A DNA stretch of 64,000 bases from G963422745 sp963422745 (lineage in GTDB: Bacteria > Actinomycetota > Acidimicrobiia > Acidimicrobiales > Aldehydirespiratoraceae): NCBI GenBank assembly GCA_963422745.1, contig OY730477.1:620001-684000 (forward strand), written 5' to 3'. Below the pieces are notes generated by a model. It ran no database searches. It was not told the DNA's origin and worked only from the letters and a program-made list of their open reading frames with translations. Positions 6,844 to 17,069 of this stretch are shown here, piece by piece. Within the stretch, counting starts at the first letter, position 1. Each line of letters starts with the position of its first letter. The translations under genes were made by a program, and so were the position numbers.

Positions 6844-9800
6844 ATGTGTGGGATAATCGCCGTTGTCAGACGGCCAGGTAACAGGCCGGTTCCTGCAGCG
6901 GACCGCGTCGTCGGTCTCGTTGCGGGGCTAGCCGACACGCTGTCAGAACCCCGGTTCGGCAACGACTCTGCTTCCTTGGCAACCACAGCCGATCGTCTCG
7001 CCGAGTCCGACCGCTTGCTGCGCGGCGTACCCGGCCTGATTGCAATGCTCAGCGATCGAAACCTCGGCTCCTCGCTCACCCATCACTGTGACCGCCTGCT
7101 GCAAGCGGTCGCGTCGGCGGAGAGACGGCTCGAGGCGAAAGGCCATGTCGACTCAGCTGAGCTCGAACGCAGAAACCGGGAACTGATCCGCATCCGCGAT
7201 TCAATCTGGTCGATCACCCGCGACCGTTTGCGTGCAGCCGATGCTGTATCCGCTCTTAGCTGCGGCTCAACTTCGCAGGGATCGCTCGCAGCGTTCCTGT
7301 CGGTGCATCAGGCACTGTCGGCAATCGACCGGCTCGAGGTTCGAGGGCGTGACTCCGCAGGGCTGCATCTTCTGATCGCCGATCACGCCATAGACTTCAA
7401 CGATCCGGCGGTACGTGCCGAGTTGATGCTACGGGAATCGGATCCCGGTTACGGAACCGGCTCGGTACGGGTCCTCAATGGCGTGCTGAGCTTCGTCTAC
7501 AAGGTCGCCGCAGAGATCGGTGAACTGGGCGACAACACGGCCGCGCTAAGAGCGGCCATAACCAACGACGAACTATTACGAGCCGCCCTCGAAAACGACA
7601 AGGCGAGCACGACAGTGCTCGGGCATACCCGTTGGGCATCGATCGGCATCATCTCCGAATCGAACGCGCATCCCTTGAACAGCGAACTGCTCTCTGAGAC
7701 CGGCCCGTATGTCGTTGCTGCGCTCAATGGTGACGTCGACAACTTCGCAGATCTCATTTCTGAGAAACGTCTCGCAATCACACCGTCGATCACAACCGAC
7801 GCCAAGGTGATACCAGCCATAATGAGCCGTCATCTCTCCGAGGGACTGTTATCAGCCGAGTCGTTCCGTCGCACTGTCACAGCACTTGAGGGTTCGGTGG
7901 CGATTGGTGTATGTACCGCAGCTGCACCCGATGGTCTCCAACTGGCTTTGCGTGGCAGCGGGCAGGCCCTGTATGTCGGGGTTGCCGAAGATGCCTATGT
8001 GGTTGCCAGCGAGCTCTACGGGCTGGTCGAGGAGACGGATCGCTACATCCGCATGGACGGTGAAACATCGGGCAACCCCGACAATCCCAACGCTGGCCGT
8101 GGCCAGATCGTCGAACTTGACGGCGTCGCCGCAGGCAGCCTCGCCGGAATCGAACGCTGCGCCTACGACGGTACCCGTCTGCCTGTCACCGAAGACGACG
8201 TAATCGTCGCTGAGATCACAACCCGTGATATCGACCGCGGCGACCATCCGCACTACCTGTTGAAGGAGATCGGGGAGGCACCCAGGTCATTCCGCAAGAC
8301 GCTGTGGGGCAGGATCACCGCAACCCCCGACGGTTCGCAGGTAAGCCTTGGTCCGGCGATCGTTCCCGTAGCGGTACGTGAAGGACTAAGGGATCGCAGC
8401 ATCTGTAAGGTGATGGTGATCGGCCAGGGTACGGCCGCAATAGCAGGCAAAGCGCTGGCAGCCGCTTTGGGAATGCTGATTCCGGTGTCGGAGATCCATG
8501 TCGAAGCGATCCTGGCCACCGAACTCTCCGGGTTCGCTTTGCGTCGCGACATGAGCGACACGCTTGTTGTTGCTATCAGCCAGTCCGGCACCACCACCGA
8601 CACCAACCGCACGGTCGACATTGTCCGAAGCCGCGGGGCCAAGGTGATAGCCATCGTAAACCGCCGAGGCAGCGATCTCACCGACCGCTCCGACGGTGTG
8701 CTGTACACCTCCGACGGCCGTGACGTGGAGATGAGCGTGGCGTCAACGAAGGCGTTCTACGCACAGATAGCTGCGGGTCTGTTGTTGGCCGTGTCGATCG
8801 CGGATGACCTGTGCGGCGCCGACGGTGCGGCCGACCGCCGCTTGCTTGTCGACTCGATCACCCGCATGCCCGATGCGATGGACACGGTGATCTCAAAGCG
8901 TGCCGAGATAGCCCAAGCCGCTCGTCGGTTCGCCCCGGAGCGTCGCTACTGGGCGATGGTCGGCAACGGATTGAACAGGATCGCCGCTGAAGAGGTGCGA
9001 ATAAAGCTGTCCGAACTCTGCTACAAGGCAATTGCGTGTGATGCTACAGAGGACAAGAAACACATTGATCTGTCCTCAGAGCCGCTGATCTTCGTATGCG
9101 CGGCCGGACTTTCAGGTTCCACCGCTGCTGATGTCGCCAAAGAGGTTGCCATCTTCTCCGCGCACAAAGCGGCAGCGATCGTCGTGGCAGACGAGGGCGA
9201 TAGCCGATTCGAAGCAGCTCTGGCTGTGCTGGCTGTGCCGCAGGTGGACCCCCGTTTGGGTTTCATCCTGTCCACAATGGTCGGGCATTTGTTCGGCTAT
9301 GAGGCTGCCTGCGCCATCGACGCCCAGGCCTTGGCGCTGCGTAAAGCCCACAGCGCCATCGAGCAGGTGGGTGCGCGAACCGACGTCACCGGCGAGGGGG
9401 CCATTATGGCGGTGAGTGCCGTGTTGGAACGCACCGCTTCTGACTACTTTGACGATCTGCGCCGCGGTGCCTATAACGGACACCTCGAAGCATCGACCGC
9501 GGTCAAGATCGCCTCGTCGTTTCGGTTCGCGCTTGGTAGCACGCCGCTGGAGTCATATCAGATCGAAAACGGCAAAGTCGGTACACCGGCGGTCGTGTTG
9601 GATGACCTTGCCGCTGCGCTCGCTATGGGTATCTCTGAACTCACCCGACCGATCGACGCCATCAAACACCAAGCCAAGACGGTCACCGTTGGAATCAGTC
9701 GCAGCGACAGTACCTTGTTGCAGGCGGATCTGGCCCGCGCCGTGCTTGACGCAGGGGCATCCCGCGACCGGCTCAGCTACGCTTCGTTGCGTACGCTTGC

Positions 9801-10278
9801 TGATCTTGACCCGGCGGTGACGGAAGTGCTCGGCTACACCCGCTACCGAATCGAGGGTTTGGGCGAAGGTGACGAAGCCACCGCTGTGGTTGTTGACCGG
9901 GGCGGCATCTCGCTCAACCTGATCTCGCGTATTGATCGCAATCCGAGGCTTCGCGGCACCAAACACCAAGTAGCGATCGAACGCAAAGTGTTCGTTGCCA
10001 GCGGCCGCAGCGACAACCGAACAACCATCATCATCCCGGAGCTAAAGGACAATGTCACAACCGCGATCACGCTGCTGCATGTCCGCTTGGCGCCACAACT
10101 AACCGTTGCTGCGGCCCGCGGGGTGCTGCAGGGGTACCGCAACAGGTACTCCGCATTGCGTGATGCCGTCACCGAGACCGAGCCGACGTTTCGCGAGGAC
10201 CTGTTGGCGGACCAGGCCGTGAGCGATCTGTTGATGTTGCCCATCAATGCCTTGGCCGACCGCTGGCGGGTCGACTGA
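6844..10278 (+). CDS. glmS: Enlarged GlmS-type glutamine:fructose-6-phosphate amidotransferase
   Basis: Predicted to make glucosamine-6-phosphate from fructose-6-phosphate and glutamine. At 1144 residues it is nearly twice the usual ~610. It begins MCGIIAVV, so Cys2 is the glutaminase nucleophile. The next motif, RGRDSAGLHLL, which lies near residue 26 in ordinary GlmS, is at about 166 here, so about 140 residues are inserted. LGHTRWASIG is near 259 and LNGDVDNF near 295. The first SIS domain starts near 520 with VIGQGTAAIAGKAL and SQSGTTTDTN; the second starts near 700. A match to the usual C-terminus (IKHQAKTVTV) occurs near 940, followed by about 200 extra residues of unknown role. It lies directly after glmM. 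A regulatory or altered-substrate role for the extra parts is possible. Confidence 0.85.
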   Translation: MCGIIAVVRRPGNRPVPAADRVVGLVAGLADTLSEPRFGNDSASLATTADRLAESDRLLRGVPGLIAMLSDRNLGSSLTHHCDRLLQAVASAERRLEAKGHVDSAELERRNRELIRIRDSIWSITRDRLRAADAVSALSCGSTSQGSLAAFLSVHQALSAIDRLEVRGRDSAGLHLLIADHAIDFNDPAVRAELMLRESDPGYGTGSVRVLNGVLSFVYKVAAEIGELGDNTAALRAAITNDELLRAALENDKASTTVLGHTRWASIGIISESNAHPLNSELLSETGPYVVAALNGDVDNFADLISEKRLAITPSITTDAKVIPAIMSRHLSEGLLSAESFRRTVTALEGSVAIGVCTAAAPDGLQLALRGSGQALYVGVAEDAYVVASELYGLVEETDRYIRMDGETSGNPDNPNAGRGQIVELDGVAAGSLAGIERCAYDGTRLPVTEDDVIVAEITTRDIDRGDHPHYLLKEIGEAPRSFRKTLWGRITATPDGSQVSLGPAIVPVAVREGLRDRSICKVMVIGQGTAAIAGKALAAALGMLIPVSEIHVEAILATELSGFALRRDMSDTLVVAISQSGTTTDTNRTVDIVRSRGAKVIAIVNRRGSDLTDRSDGVLYTSDGRDVEMSVASTKAFYAQIAAGLLLAVSIADDLCGADGAADRRLLVDSITRMPDAMDTVISKRAEIAQAARRFAPERRYWAMVGNGLNRIAAEEVRIKLSELCYKAIACDATEDKKHIDLSSEPLIFVCAAGLSGSTAADVAKEVAIFSAHKAAAIVVADEGDSRFEAALAVLAVPQVDPRLGFILSTMVGHLFGYEAACAIDAQALALRKAHSAIEQVGARTDVTGEGAIMAVSAVLERTASDYFDDLRRGAYNGHLEASTAVKIASSFRFALGSTPLESYQIENGKVGTPAVVLDDLAAALAMGISELTRPIDAIKHQAKTVTVGISRSDSTLLQADLARAVLDAGASRDRLSYASLRTLADLDPAVTEVLGYTRYRIEGLGEGDEATAVVVDRGGISLNLISRIDRNPRLRGTKHQVAIERKVFVASGRSDNRTTIIIPELKDNVTTAITLLHVRLAPQLTVAAARGVLQGYRNRYSALRDAVTETEPTFREDLLADQAVSDLLMLPINALADRWRVD

Positions 10279-10282
10279 GAGC

Positions 10283-10648
10283 GTGCTCGGAATCGGCACG
10301 GACCTCGTCGACATTGACCGCATGCGTCGCGTGCTGGCGCGCACGCCGGGTATCAAGGAACGACTCTTCACTTCCGCGGAGCGGGCATACGCCGAGTCAT
10401 CTGCGGATCCTGCCCGTCTGTACGCGGCACGGTTCGCAGCCAAAGAAGCAACCCTGAAATCGCTCGGTCTGGGGTTGGGTGCCATGCGCTTCGGCGAGAT
10501 TGAAGTAACGCGCAGCACCGACGGGCGACCCGAACTGGTGCTGCGCAGCAGTGCCGAAGCGGTAGCGACCCGTCACGGTGTCGCTTCGTTCTTGATAACC
10601 CTAAGCCACACCGACACGCTGGCCTCGGCGGTGGTGGTTGCCTTGTGA
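10283..10648 (+). CDS. acpS: Holo-[acyl-carrier-protein] synthase
   Basis: Transfers the 4-phosphopantetheine arm from CoA to apo-ACP. The 121-residue protein from GTG 10283 starts VLGIGTDLVDIDRMRRV, the conserved Mg-binding start, and carries RFAAKEATLKSLG near residue 54 with the catalytic Lys-Glu pair. The earlier in-frame start at 10247 would lie within the glmS gene. Its TGA overlaps the GTG of the NAD(P)HX repair gene, so the two are translationally coupled. Confidence 0.95.
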   Translation: MLGIGTDLVDIDRMRRVLARTPGIKERLFTSAERAYAESSADPARLYAARFAAKEATLKSLGLGLGAMRFGEIEVTRSTDGRPELVLRSSAEAVATRHGVASFLITLSHTDTLASAVVVAL

Positions 10649-11982
10649 TCCCCATCATCACACCAACCAAAATGGCCGAGTTGGATGCCGCGGCGGCTCC
10701 TTTGATGCAGCGCCTCATCGACCGGGCCGGACGTGCAACGGCAAAGTCCGTGCTGGCAATGTTGGGCGGTTCATATGGTCGCAGGGTGTTGATCGTTGCA
10801 GGCCCTGGCAACAACGGTTCTGACGGCCGCAGGGCCGCACATCATCTCAGTCGCCGAGGTGTACGGGTCGAGATAATCGGTCCCAGTGATCGGATCCGCA
10901 CGAACCCCGACTTGGTCGTGGACGCAGCGTTTGGCACCGGTTTACGCAGACCGTATCGGTTCCCGTCTGTGGACGCCGCCACGCCGGTGCTTGCCGTTGA
11001 TATCCCCTCCGGCGTGGACGGTCTGACAGGTGAACTCCACGGCAAGCCCACCAAAGCCACCCGCACGATCACCTTCGCCGCTCTAAAGCCGGGGCTTGTG
11101 CTCGAACCGGGCCGCAGTTTCTGCGGTGAGGTGAAAGTAGCTGAAATCGGTCTCGGCATAGGTGCCCCGAACTGCGGCGTCGTCGAGGCTTGCGATGTGG
11201 CTTCGGTGCTGCCGCAGCGACTCGCTGATTCCCACAAGTGGCTCAGCGCCATTCGAATAGTCGGCGGCAGCACTTCGATGCAAGGTGCCGCGACACTGGC
11301 AGCATCAGCCGCACAACGAGCCGGAGCTGGCCTTGTCCAGCTAGCCATGCCTGGCAGCACCGGCGGCGGCCCCGTCGAAACGGTCGGGCATGCCCTTGGT
11401 GTGTCAGGATGGGGCGCCGAGGCGATTGCCGACACCGCTCGTTTGCAGGTAATGCTCATCGGCTCTGGGCTGGGCCGTGACGACCTCGAAAGCACGAAAC
11501 TCGCCTTGACCGTTGAGCTGCCCCTCGTCGTCGACGGTGACGCTTTGTTGCCCGAGACGCTCGTATCGCTGAAGTCGCGCACCGCCGCAACGGTTCTCAC
11601 CCCCCATGAAGGTGAGTGGCGCAGACTCGGGGGATCAACGAGCGTCGATCGGATCGCCGCCACGAAGGAATTCGCGCAACAAACCGGCGCCGTGATTGTT
11701 CGCAAAGGCCCTACCACAGTCGTGGCCGATCCCGGCGGCGACGTACGGGTCATAGCGGACGGATCGCCCGTTTTGGCCACGGCGGGTACCGGTGACGTTC
11801 TTGCCGGGATCATCGCCGGATTGATGGCCCAGAACACGCCTGCGTTTGACGCCGCCTGGGCTGGTGTGTGGTTGCATGCGGCCGCGGGCAACCTAGCCGG
11901 GCTTGGTGCAGTGGCGGGGGACCTGCCCGACCTGCTCCAGGCCGTGCTGGTGGCGCTGAGGGATCATGAGACCGTTCCATGA
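10645..11982 (+). CDS. nnrD: Bifunctional NAD(P)HX epimerase/dehydratase
   Basis: Repairs hydrated NADH and NADPH. The N-terminal YjeF_N-type epimerase region has VAGPGNNGSDGRRAAHHL near residue 52 and VDIPSGVDGLTGEL near 120. The C-terminal ribokinase-like dehydratase has TPHEGEW near 317 and the catalytic AGTGDVLAGIIAG near 380. At 445 residues it is shorter than the E. coli fusion (about 515), mainly in the epimerase half, which may be reduced. Starts at GTG 10645 overlapping the acpS stop, and its own stop overlaps the alr ATG. The acpS-nnr-alr order is common in bacteria. Confidence 0.93.
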   Translation: MIPIITPTKMAELDAAAAPLMQRLIDRAGRATAKSVLAMLGGSYGRRVLIVAGPGNNGSDGRRAAHHLSRRGVRVEIIGPSDRIRTNPDLVVDAAFGTGLRRPYRFPSVDAATPVLAVDIPSGVDGLTGELHGKPTKATRTITFAALKPGLVLEPGRSFCGEVKVAEIGLGIGAPNCGVVEACDVASVLPQRLADSHKWLSAIRIVGGSTSMQGAATLAASAAQRAGAGLVQLAMPGSTGGGPVETVGHALGVSGWGAEAIADTARLQVMLIGSGLGRDDLESTKLALTVELPLVVDGDALLPETLVSLKSRTAATVLTPHEGEWRRLGGSTSVDRIAATKEFAQQTGAVIVRKGPTTVVADPGGDVRVIADGSPVLATAGTGDVLAGIIAGLMAQNTPAFDAAWAGVWLHAAAGNLAGLGAVAGDLPDLLQAVLVALRDHETVP

Positions 11983-13076
11983 CCGCGCGTGCAGAGATTG
12001 ACCTCGTCGCTCTAAAGGCAAATATCGCCGCTGTTGCAGCAGTGGTCCGCACACCGATCTGCGCGGTGGTCAAAGCCGATGGTTACGGCCACGGCTTCGA
12101 GGTCGTGGCGGGCGCGGCCTTGGAGGCGGGAGCTCAGTGGCTGGCGGTAGCTACTGCCCCCGAGGCTGTCATGGTTGGTGCAGTGGTCCCGGACAATACC
12201 CCTATCCTCGTGTTGGCTGAACGAGCACCAGCCGAGTTGGCGTCGGTTGCCGCGGACCTTCCCGACGGCGTGCGGCTTACCGTGTGCACGCGTGAGGGCA
12301 TCGACGCCGTAGCCTCCCTACGGCCAGGCCCCGTGCATCTCAAGATCGACACCGGAATGCACCGAATGGGGGCATCTCTCGCCGACACCGGTGAGCTCGC
12401 CGAACGTCTCACAGCCGCCACATCGCTGTGCTGGGAGGGAACCTGGACACACATGGCCATCGCGGACGTGCCATCGGATCCCTTCACCGACGAACAACTT
12501 GACCGCTTCGAACGAGCGCTCAGCGAACTGCGCTCGGCTGGCTTCGATCCTGGCCTGACACACGCCGCAAACTCTGCGTGTGCCCTGCTGCATCCACGTG
12601 GGCGACACGATCTTGTCCGCCTCGGTATCGCCATGTACGGCGTCGCACCTTCCCCGGAGGCAGGGCGTGTCGTTGAGCTGGAACCGGTCTTATCTTTGAA
12701 GGCACCGGTCGTGGCCGTTCGCTCAATCGAAGCTGGCGAGACCGTGTCCTACGGTCGACGCTACATGGCCGAACACCGCACCCACCTAGCCACCCTGCCG
12801 ATCGGCTACGCCGACGGTGTCCGTCGATCCAGTGGGATTTTGGGTGTCGACGTGTTGATTCGAGGTGAGCGTTGTCCGATAGTGGGCAACGTGACCATGG
12901 ACCAGACGATGGTCGTGGTACCCGACGGTGTTCGGGTTGGTGAGGAATGTGTGTTGATCGGATCTCAGGGCGATGAATCGATTGGTGCCGACGAAATCGC
13001 GGACCGATTGGGAACGATTGGCTATGAAACACTAACTGCTCTCGGCCCACGGATCGAGCGTCGAACTCGCCGGTAG
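11979..13076 (+). CDS. alr: Alanine racemase
   Basis: PLP enzyme making D-alanine for peptidoglycan. The 365 residues carry AVVKADGYGHG near residue 30 with the PLP lysine, HLKIDTGMHRMG near 122, HAANSACAL near 192, LGIAMYGVAPSP near 212 and the second active-site tyrosine region RPIGYADG-like LPIGYADGVRRS near 270. The ATG overlaps the preceding stop as ATGA. The gene fits with glmM, glmS and the amidase as part of cell-wall precursor supply. Confidence 0.96.
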   Translation: MTARAEIDLVALKANIAAVAAVVRTPICAVVKADGYGHGFEVVAGAALEAGAQWLAVATAPEAVMVGAVVPDNTPILVLAERAPAELASVAADLPDGVRLTVCTREGIDAVASLRPGPVHLKIDTGMHRMGASLADTGELAERLTAATSLCWEGTWTHMAIADVPSDPFTDEQLDRFERALSELRSAGFDPGLTHAANSACALLHPRGRHDLVRLGIAMYGVAPSPEAGRVVELEPVLSLKAPVVAVRSIEAGETVSYGRRYMAEHRTHLATLPIGYADGVRRSSGILGVDVLIRGERCPIVGNVTMDQTMVVVPDGVRVGEECVLIGSQGDESIGADEIADRLGTIGYETLTALGPRIERRTRR

Positions 13077-13085
13077 TGTCGCAAC

Positions 13086-13955
13086 ATGAAGATCACGGTT
13101 CCGGGCGTGACTGTAGGGCACTGGACCGACCCTGTGGCACGCACAGGGTGCACCGTTGTTCGCTTCGCTGACCACTCGGTGGCTTCGGGCGAGGTCCGAG
13201 GAGGCGCACCGGCCACCCGTGAGTTCATGCTTTTGGACCCGACACGAACGGTTTGTGAGATCAACGCTGTGGTGCTCAGCGGCGGCTCGGCCTTCGGCCT
13301 CAGCGCGGCTGAAGGTGTCATCGAACGACTCGAAGCCGACGGTGTCGGGTTCGTTACTCGTTTCGGGCGCGTACCGATAGTCGTGGCGATGTCGCTGTTC
13401 GATCTAGGGGTTGGAAGTAGTGATGTTCGCCCCGACCCTGCCGCTGGCGCCGCAGCCCTTGCCGCGGCCACTGATCGCCCTGCGGTCGGAGCGGTCGGTG
13501 CCGGTGCGGGAGCGACCGTGGGCAAATGGCGCCCACCCCGCTCGCCTGGAGGGCTTGGTATCTCCTGTTTGAAGGGCTCGGGATTCGAGGTCCTGGCCGT
13601 AGTAGCGGTCAATGCTGCAGGAGACATCCGCGATGGCTTAGCCGAGGCAGCGGTCGCCGACGGCACGTTTGCGTGGCAGAACTCCGGCGAGCCCGCAACC
13701 GTCATAGGTGTGGTGGTGACCGACGCCCGGCTCGACAAGGTCGCCTGCCATCTCTTGTCGCAAGGAGCCCACGACGGGTTGGCCCGAGCGATCAGCCCTC
13801 CTCACAGCAGCAGTGACGGTGATGCTTTCGTGGCGGCGGCTACCGGAACTGCGAAAGGTTCACCTCGTCTTGACGAGGTCCGCTTCGTTGTGGTGTGTGC
13901 CGTGGAGCAGGCGATTCGTACTTGCAGGGGACCTGCTGATGTGAATGACCAATGA
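13086..13955 (+). CDS. S58/DmpA-family peptidase (P1-like)
   Basis: 289 residues with the N-terminal nucleophile hydrolase pattern of the DmpA/S58 family: VTVGHWTDPVARTGCTVV at the start, GGSAFGLSAAEGVIERLE near residue 62 and GAVGAGAGATVGKW near 140, where self-cleavage and the new N-terminal nucleophile are expected. Family members are aminopeptidases or beta-peptidases; the natural substrate here is unknown. The gene is 9 nt after alr and its stop overlaps tsaE, so it belongs to the same operon. Confidence 0.85.
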   Translation: MKITVPGVTVGHWTDPVARTGCTVVRFADHSVASGEVRGGAPATREFMLLDPTRTVCEINAVVLSGGSAFGLSAAEGVIERLEADGVGFVTRFGRVPIVVAMSLFDLGVGSSDVRPDPAAGAAALAAATDRPAVGAVGAGAGATVGKWRPPRSPGGLGISCLKGSGFEVLAVVAVNAAGDIRDGLAEAAVADGTFAWQNSGEPATVIGVVVTDARLDKVACHLLSQGAHDGLARAISPPHSSSDGDAFVAAATGTAKGSPRLDEVRFVVVCAVEQAIRTCRGPADVNDQ

Positions 13956-14437
13956 CAGGGCTTGTTTGCGTGACCGGCAGCGTGGGAGATACCCGTGCGA
14001 TGGCGGCGGCAGTATCGGGCCTCACCGTTGAAGGTGACATCTTAGTGTTAACAGGCGACCTTGGAGCTGGCAAGACCGCATTCGTGCAGGGATTCGCGGC
14101 CGGTCTGGGTATCGGCTGCGTCACCAGTCCGACCTTCACGCTCGCCAACCGCTACGTCGGTGGCCTGGTCATAAATCACCTCGATGTCTATCGCCTGGAC
14201 AGCATCGCCGAGGTCGAGGCCCTTGCCATTCCCGAACTTGTGGACGATGGTGTCATGCTTGTCGAGTGGGGCGACAGGATATTGCCAGCCCTTCCCGAGG
14301 ACCGTCTGGAGATCCGTATCGAATTCGGTGCCGGTGATGACGATCGTTGTTTCAAGATCACATTTCCGGGCCGTTCCTGGCAGGCACGTCGAGACGAGTT
14401 GTCCGAAGCCTTGCAAGGTTGGAGCAGGTCGTGCTGA
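13952..14437 (+). CDS. tsaE: tRNA t6A synthesis ATPase TsaE
   Basis: Partner of TsaB and TsaD in threonylcarbamoyladenosine formation at tRNA position 37. The 161-residue protein has a Walker A GDLGAGKTAF near residue 35, the switch-like SPTFTLANRY near 60, HLDVYRLD near 75 and LVEWGDR near 103, all typical of TsaE. It overlaps the preceding gene by 4 nt and tsaB by 7 nt. All three partner genes lie within 2.8 kb. Confidence 0.95.
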   Translation: MTGLVCVTGSVGDTRAMAAAVSGLTVEGDILVLTGDLGAGKTAFVQGFAAGLGIGCVTSPTFTLANRYVGGLVINHLDVYRLDSIAEVEALAIPELVDDGVMLVEWGDRILPALPEDRLEIRIEFGAGDDDRCFKITFPGRSWQARRDELSEALQGWSRSC

Positions 14438-15117
14438 TTCTGGGAATCGAGTCGGCCACGTCCCGGGTGGGATGCGCTATCGGAGGTCACGAGGGGGTAA
14501 TCGCCGGTGCTAGTTCGGCCCGGCCTCGGCGTCACGCCGAGGCACTGGCCCCTCAGATCGCGTTTGTCACAGCTCAGGCGGGCATTTCTCTGCGTGACAT
14601 TGGTGCAGTTGCGGTTGATATTGGTCCCGGGCTCTTCACCGGTCTGCGTGTAGGGGTGACAACGGCGCTGGCTATTTCTCACACTCTGGGGGTGCCGATG
14701 GTGCCGATCATGTCGGTTGATCTTGTGGCCTTCTCGATGGCCCACAGCGACCGGGTGATCATCGCCGCGCTTGATGCTCGTCGAGGTGAACTGTTTCATG
14801 CCTCCTACAGAGCAGTACCTGGGGGTGTGCAACTCATGACCGGCCCGGCAGTCTCCACCCCGGCCAGCTTGCGTGCGGATCTCATCGCCGATAACGACCC
14901 CGTGGTCCTTGTCGGCGACGGTGCCTTGCAGTATCGACAGGAGTTCGCTGACGTTAGCGGCGTGGAGATGGGCGATGAGGATCACGCGCACCCTTCTGCT
15001 GAGTCGCTGGTGTTGTTGGCCCACGCCCAGGCGTTGCGTGAAGAGTTCGTTCAGCCGGATCGAATCCGTCCCCTGTATCTGCGCCGTCCCGACGCGGACC
15101 CTGGATGGGCCCGATGA
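14431..15117 (+). CDS. tsaB: tRNA t6A synthesis protein TsaB
   Basis: 228 residues starting at GTG 14431 with VLILGIESATSRVG, the standard TsaB opening, and VDIGPGLFTGLRVGVTTA near residue 66. TsaB is an ASKHA-fold scaffold that dimerises with TsaD and is catalytically inactive itself. The start overlaps the end of tsaE; longer in-frame starts (14347) lie within tsaE and are rejected. The stop overlaps the rimI ATG. Confidence 0.95.
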   Translation: MLILGIESATSRVGCAIGGHEGVIAGASSARPRRHAEALAPQIAFVTAQAGISLRDIGAVAVDIGPGLFTGLRVGVTTALAISHTLGVPMVPIMSVDLVAFSMAHSDRVIIAALDARRGELFHASYRAVPGGVQLMTGPAVSTPASLRADLIADNDPVVLVGDGALQYRQEFADVSGVEMGDEDHAHPSAESLVLLAHAQALREEFVQPDRIRPLYLRRPDADPGWAR

Positions 15118-15685
15118 TCGACATCGCCCCACTGCGCTCCGCCGATATCGCCGACGTGGTAGCCATAGACGAGTCCTGTTACTCCGAGCCATGGTCGACG
15201 AAGGTGTGGGCCGCCGAGGTCGCCGCGTCGTCGCGGTACCATGTTGTTGCCCGACTCGACGGTGCCGTCGTTGGTCACGCCGGAATATTGTTTGTGCGCG
15301 ATGTGGCCCATGTGATCACCGTTGCGGTTCATCCCGATCGACATGGCCGCGGAATCGCAACTACGATGCTGCTTGCCGTCGTAAACTACGCACGATCCGT
15401 CGGGGCTCGAGCGTCCGCGCTTGAGGTCCGGGCATCGGCGTATCGAACTCAACGCCTTTACGGACGCCTCGGGTTCGTTCCCGCAGGGATTCGGCGCTCC
15501 TACTACGACGACGCCGAGGATGCGGTGGTGATGCGACTGAACGATCTCAACTCCGCACAAGCTGACGCCCGCCTGTTGCGGGTGGCTGACGAGCTCGCCG
15601 TGAAGCAAGGATCGCCATTACAAGCCAGCGCCTGCCTGTCGCGGGTGGCTGACGAGCTGGCTGTGAAGCAAGGATCGCCATTGTG

Positions 15686-15686
<1 letters not shown>
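15114..15686 (+). CDS. rimI: Ribosomal-protein-alanine N-acetyltransferase RimI with duplicated tail
   Basis: GNAT-fold acetyltransferase. The core covers about residues 1-145: MIDIAPLRSADIADV at the start, the acetyl-CoA loop HPDRHGRGIATTML near residue 75 and RLYGRLGFVPAGIRRSYY near 117. After that come about 42 residues not needed for the fold, made of two copies of a 21-residue unit ending VKQGSPL. ATG 15114 overlaps the tsaB stop; an alternative ATG lies at 15105. The gene sits between tsaB and tsaD, a very common order. Confidence 0.92.
15571..15682 (+). repeat. Tandem duplication in the rimI 3' end
   Basis: A 49-bp segment (15571-15619) recurs at 15634-15682 with 3 mismatches and a period of 63 bp, which keeps the frame. 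It ends 3 bases before the tsaD ATG, so the second copy also forms the upstream region of tsaD. Confidence 0.9.
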
Positions 15687-16701
<1,015 letters not shown>

Positions 16702-16705
<4 letters not shown>

Positions 16706-16728
16706 CACTCGGCTCCTACGAGTGCTAA
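16702..16728 (+). promoter_or_regulatory. CIRCE operator (HrcA binding site)
   Basis: TTAGCACTC at 16702-16710, nine bases, then GAGTGCTAA at 16720-16728: an exact match to the CIRCE consensus with no mismatch. HrcA binds CIRCE and represses chaperone genes until heat stress. The site is 48 nt upstream of the groES ATG and its left arm contains the tsaD stop codon. Confidence 0.97.
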
Positions 16729-16776
16729 TTCGCGCTGGGAGTCCCAACATTCACATCAACGATCTCGGAGGATCGA

Positions 16777-17064
16777 ATGAGCTTGCAGCCTCTAGAGGAC
16801 CGTGTCGTGGTCCGTTCCAGCGAAGCAGAGTCCACCACCGCCAGCGGCCTAGTCATTCCCGACACCGCCCAGGAAAAGCCCCAACAAGGTGAGGTGATAG
16901 CCGTCGGGCCGGGTCGTCGATCCGACGCCGGAGAACTGATTCCGGTGGGCATTGATGTCGGCGACACCGTCGTGTACAGCAAGTACGGCGGTACCGAGAT
17001 CACCATTGACGGCGAGGACCTGTTGATCCTCACTGCACGCGACGTACTAGCCAAGATCGGCTGA
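16777..17064 (+). CDS. groES: Co-chaperonin GroES
   Basis: 95 residues: LQPLEDRVVVRSSEAES at the start, a mobile-loop region TTASGLVIPDTAQEKPQQG near residue 22, VIAVGPGR near 42 and VVYSKYGGTEI near 67. It caps the GroEL ring during folding. It has a clear GGAGGA ribosome binding site before ATG 16777 and is followed 5 nt later by groEL. Regulated by CIRCE. Confidence 0.98.
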   Translation: MSLQPLEDRVVVRSSEAESTTASGLVIPDTAQEKPQQGEVIAVGPGRRSDAGELIPVGIDVGDTVVYSKYGGTEITIDGEDLLILTARDVLAKIG

Positions 17065-17069
17065 GAGCA

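Noticed and set aside
10842..11891. 349-codon minus-strand frame
   Set aside because: Opposite the NAD(P)HX repair gene; Pro/Ser/Ala-rich composition typical of antisense frames.
14188..15192. 334-codon minus-strand frame
   Set aside because: Opposite tsaE and tsaB, which show all family motifs.
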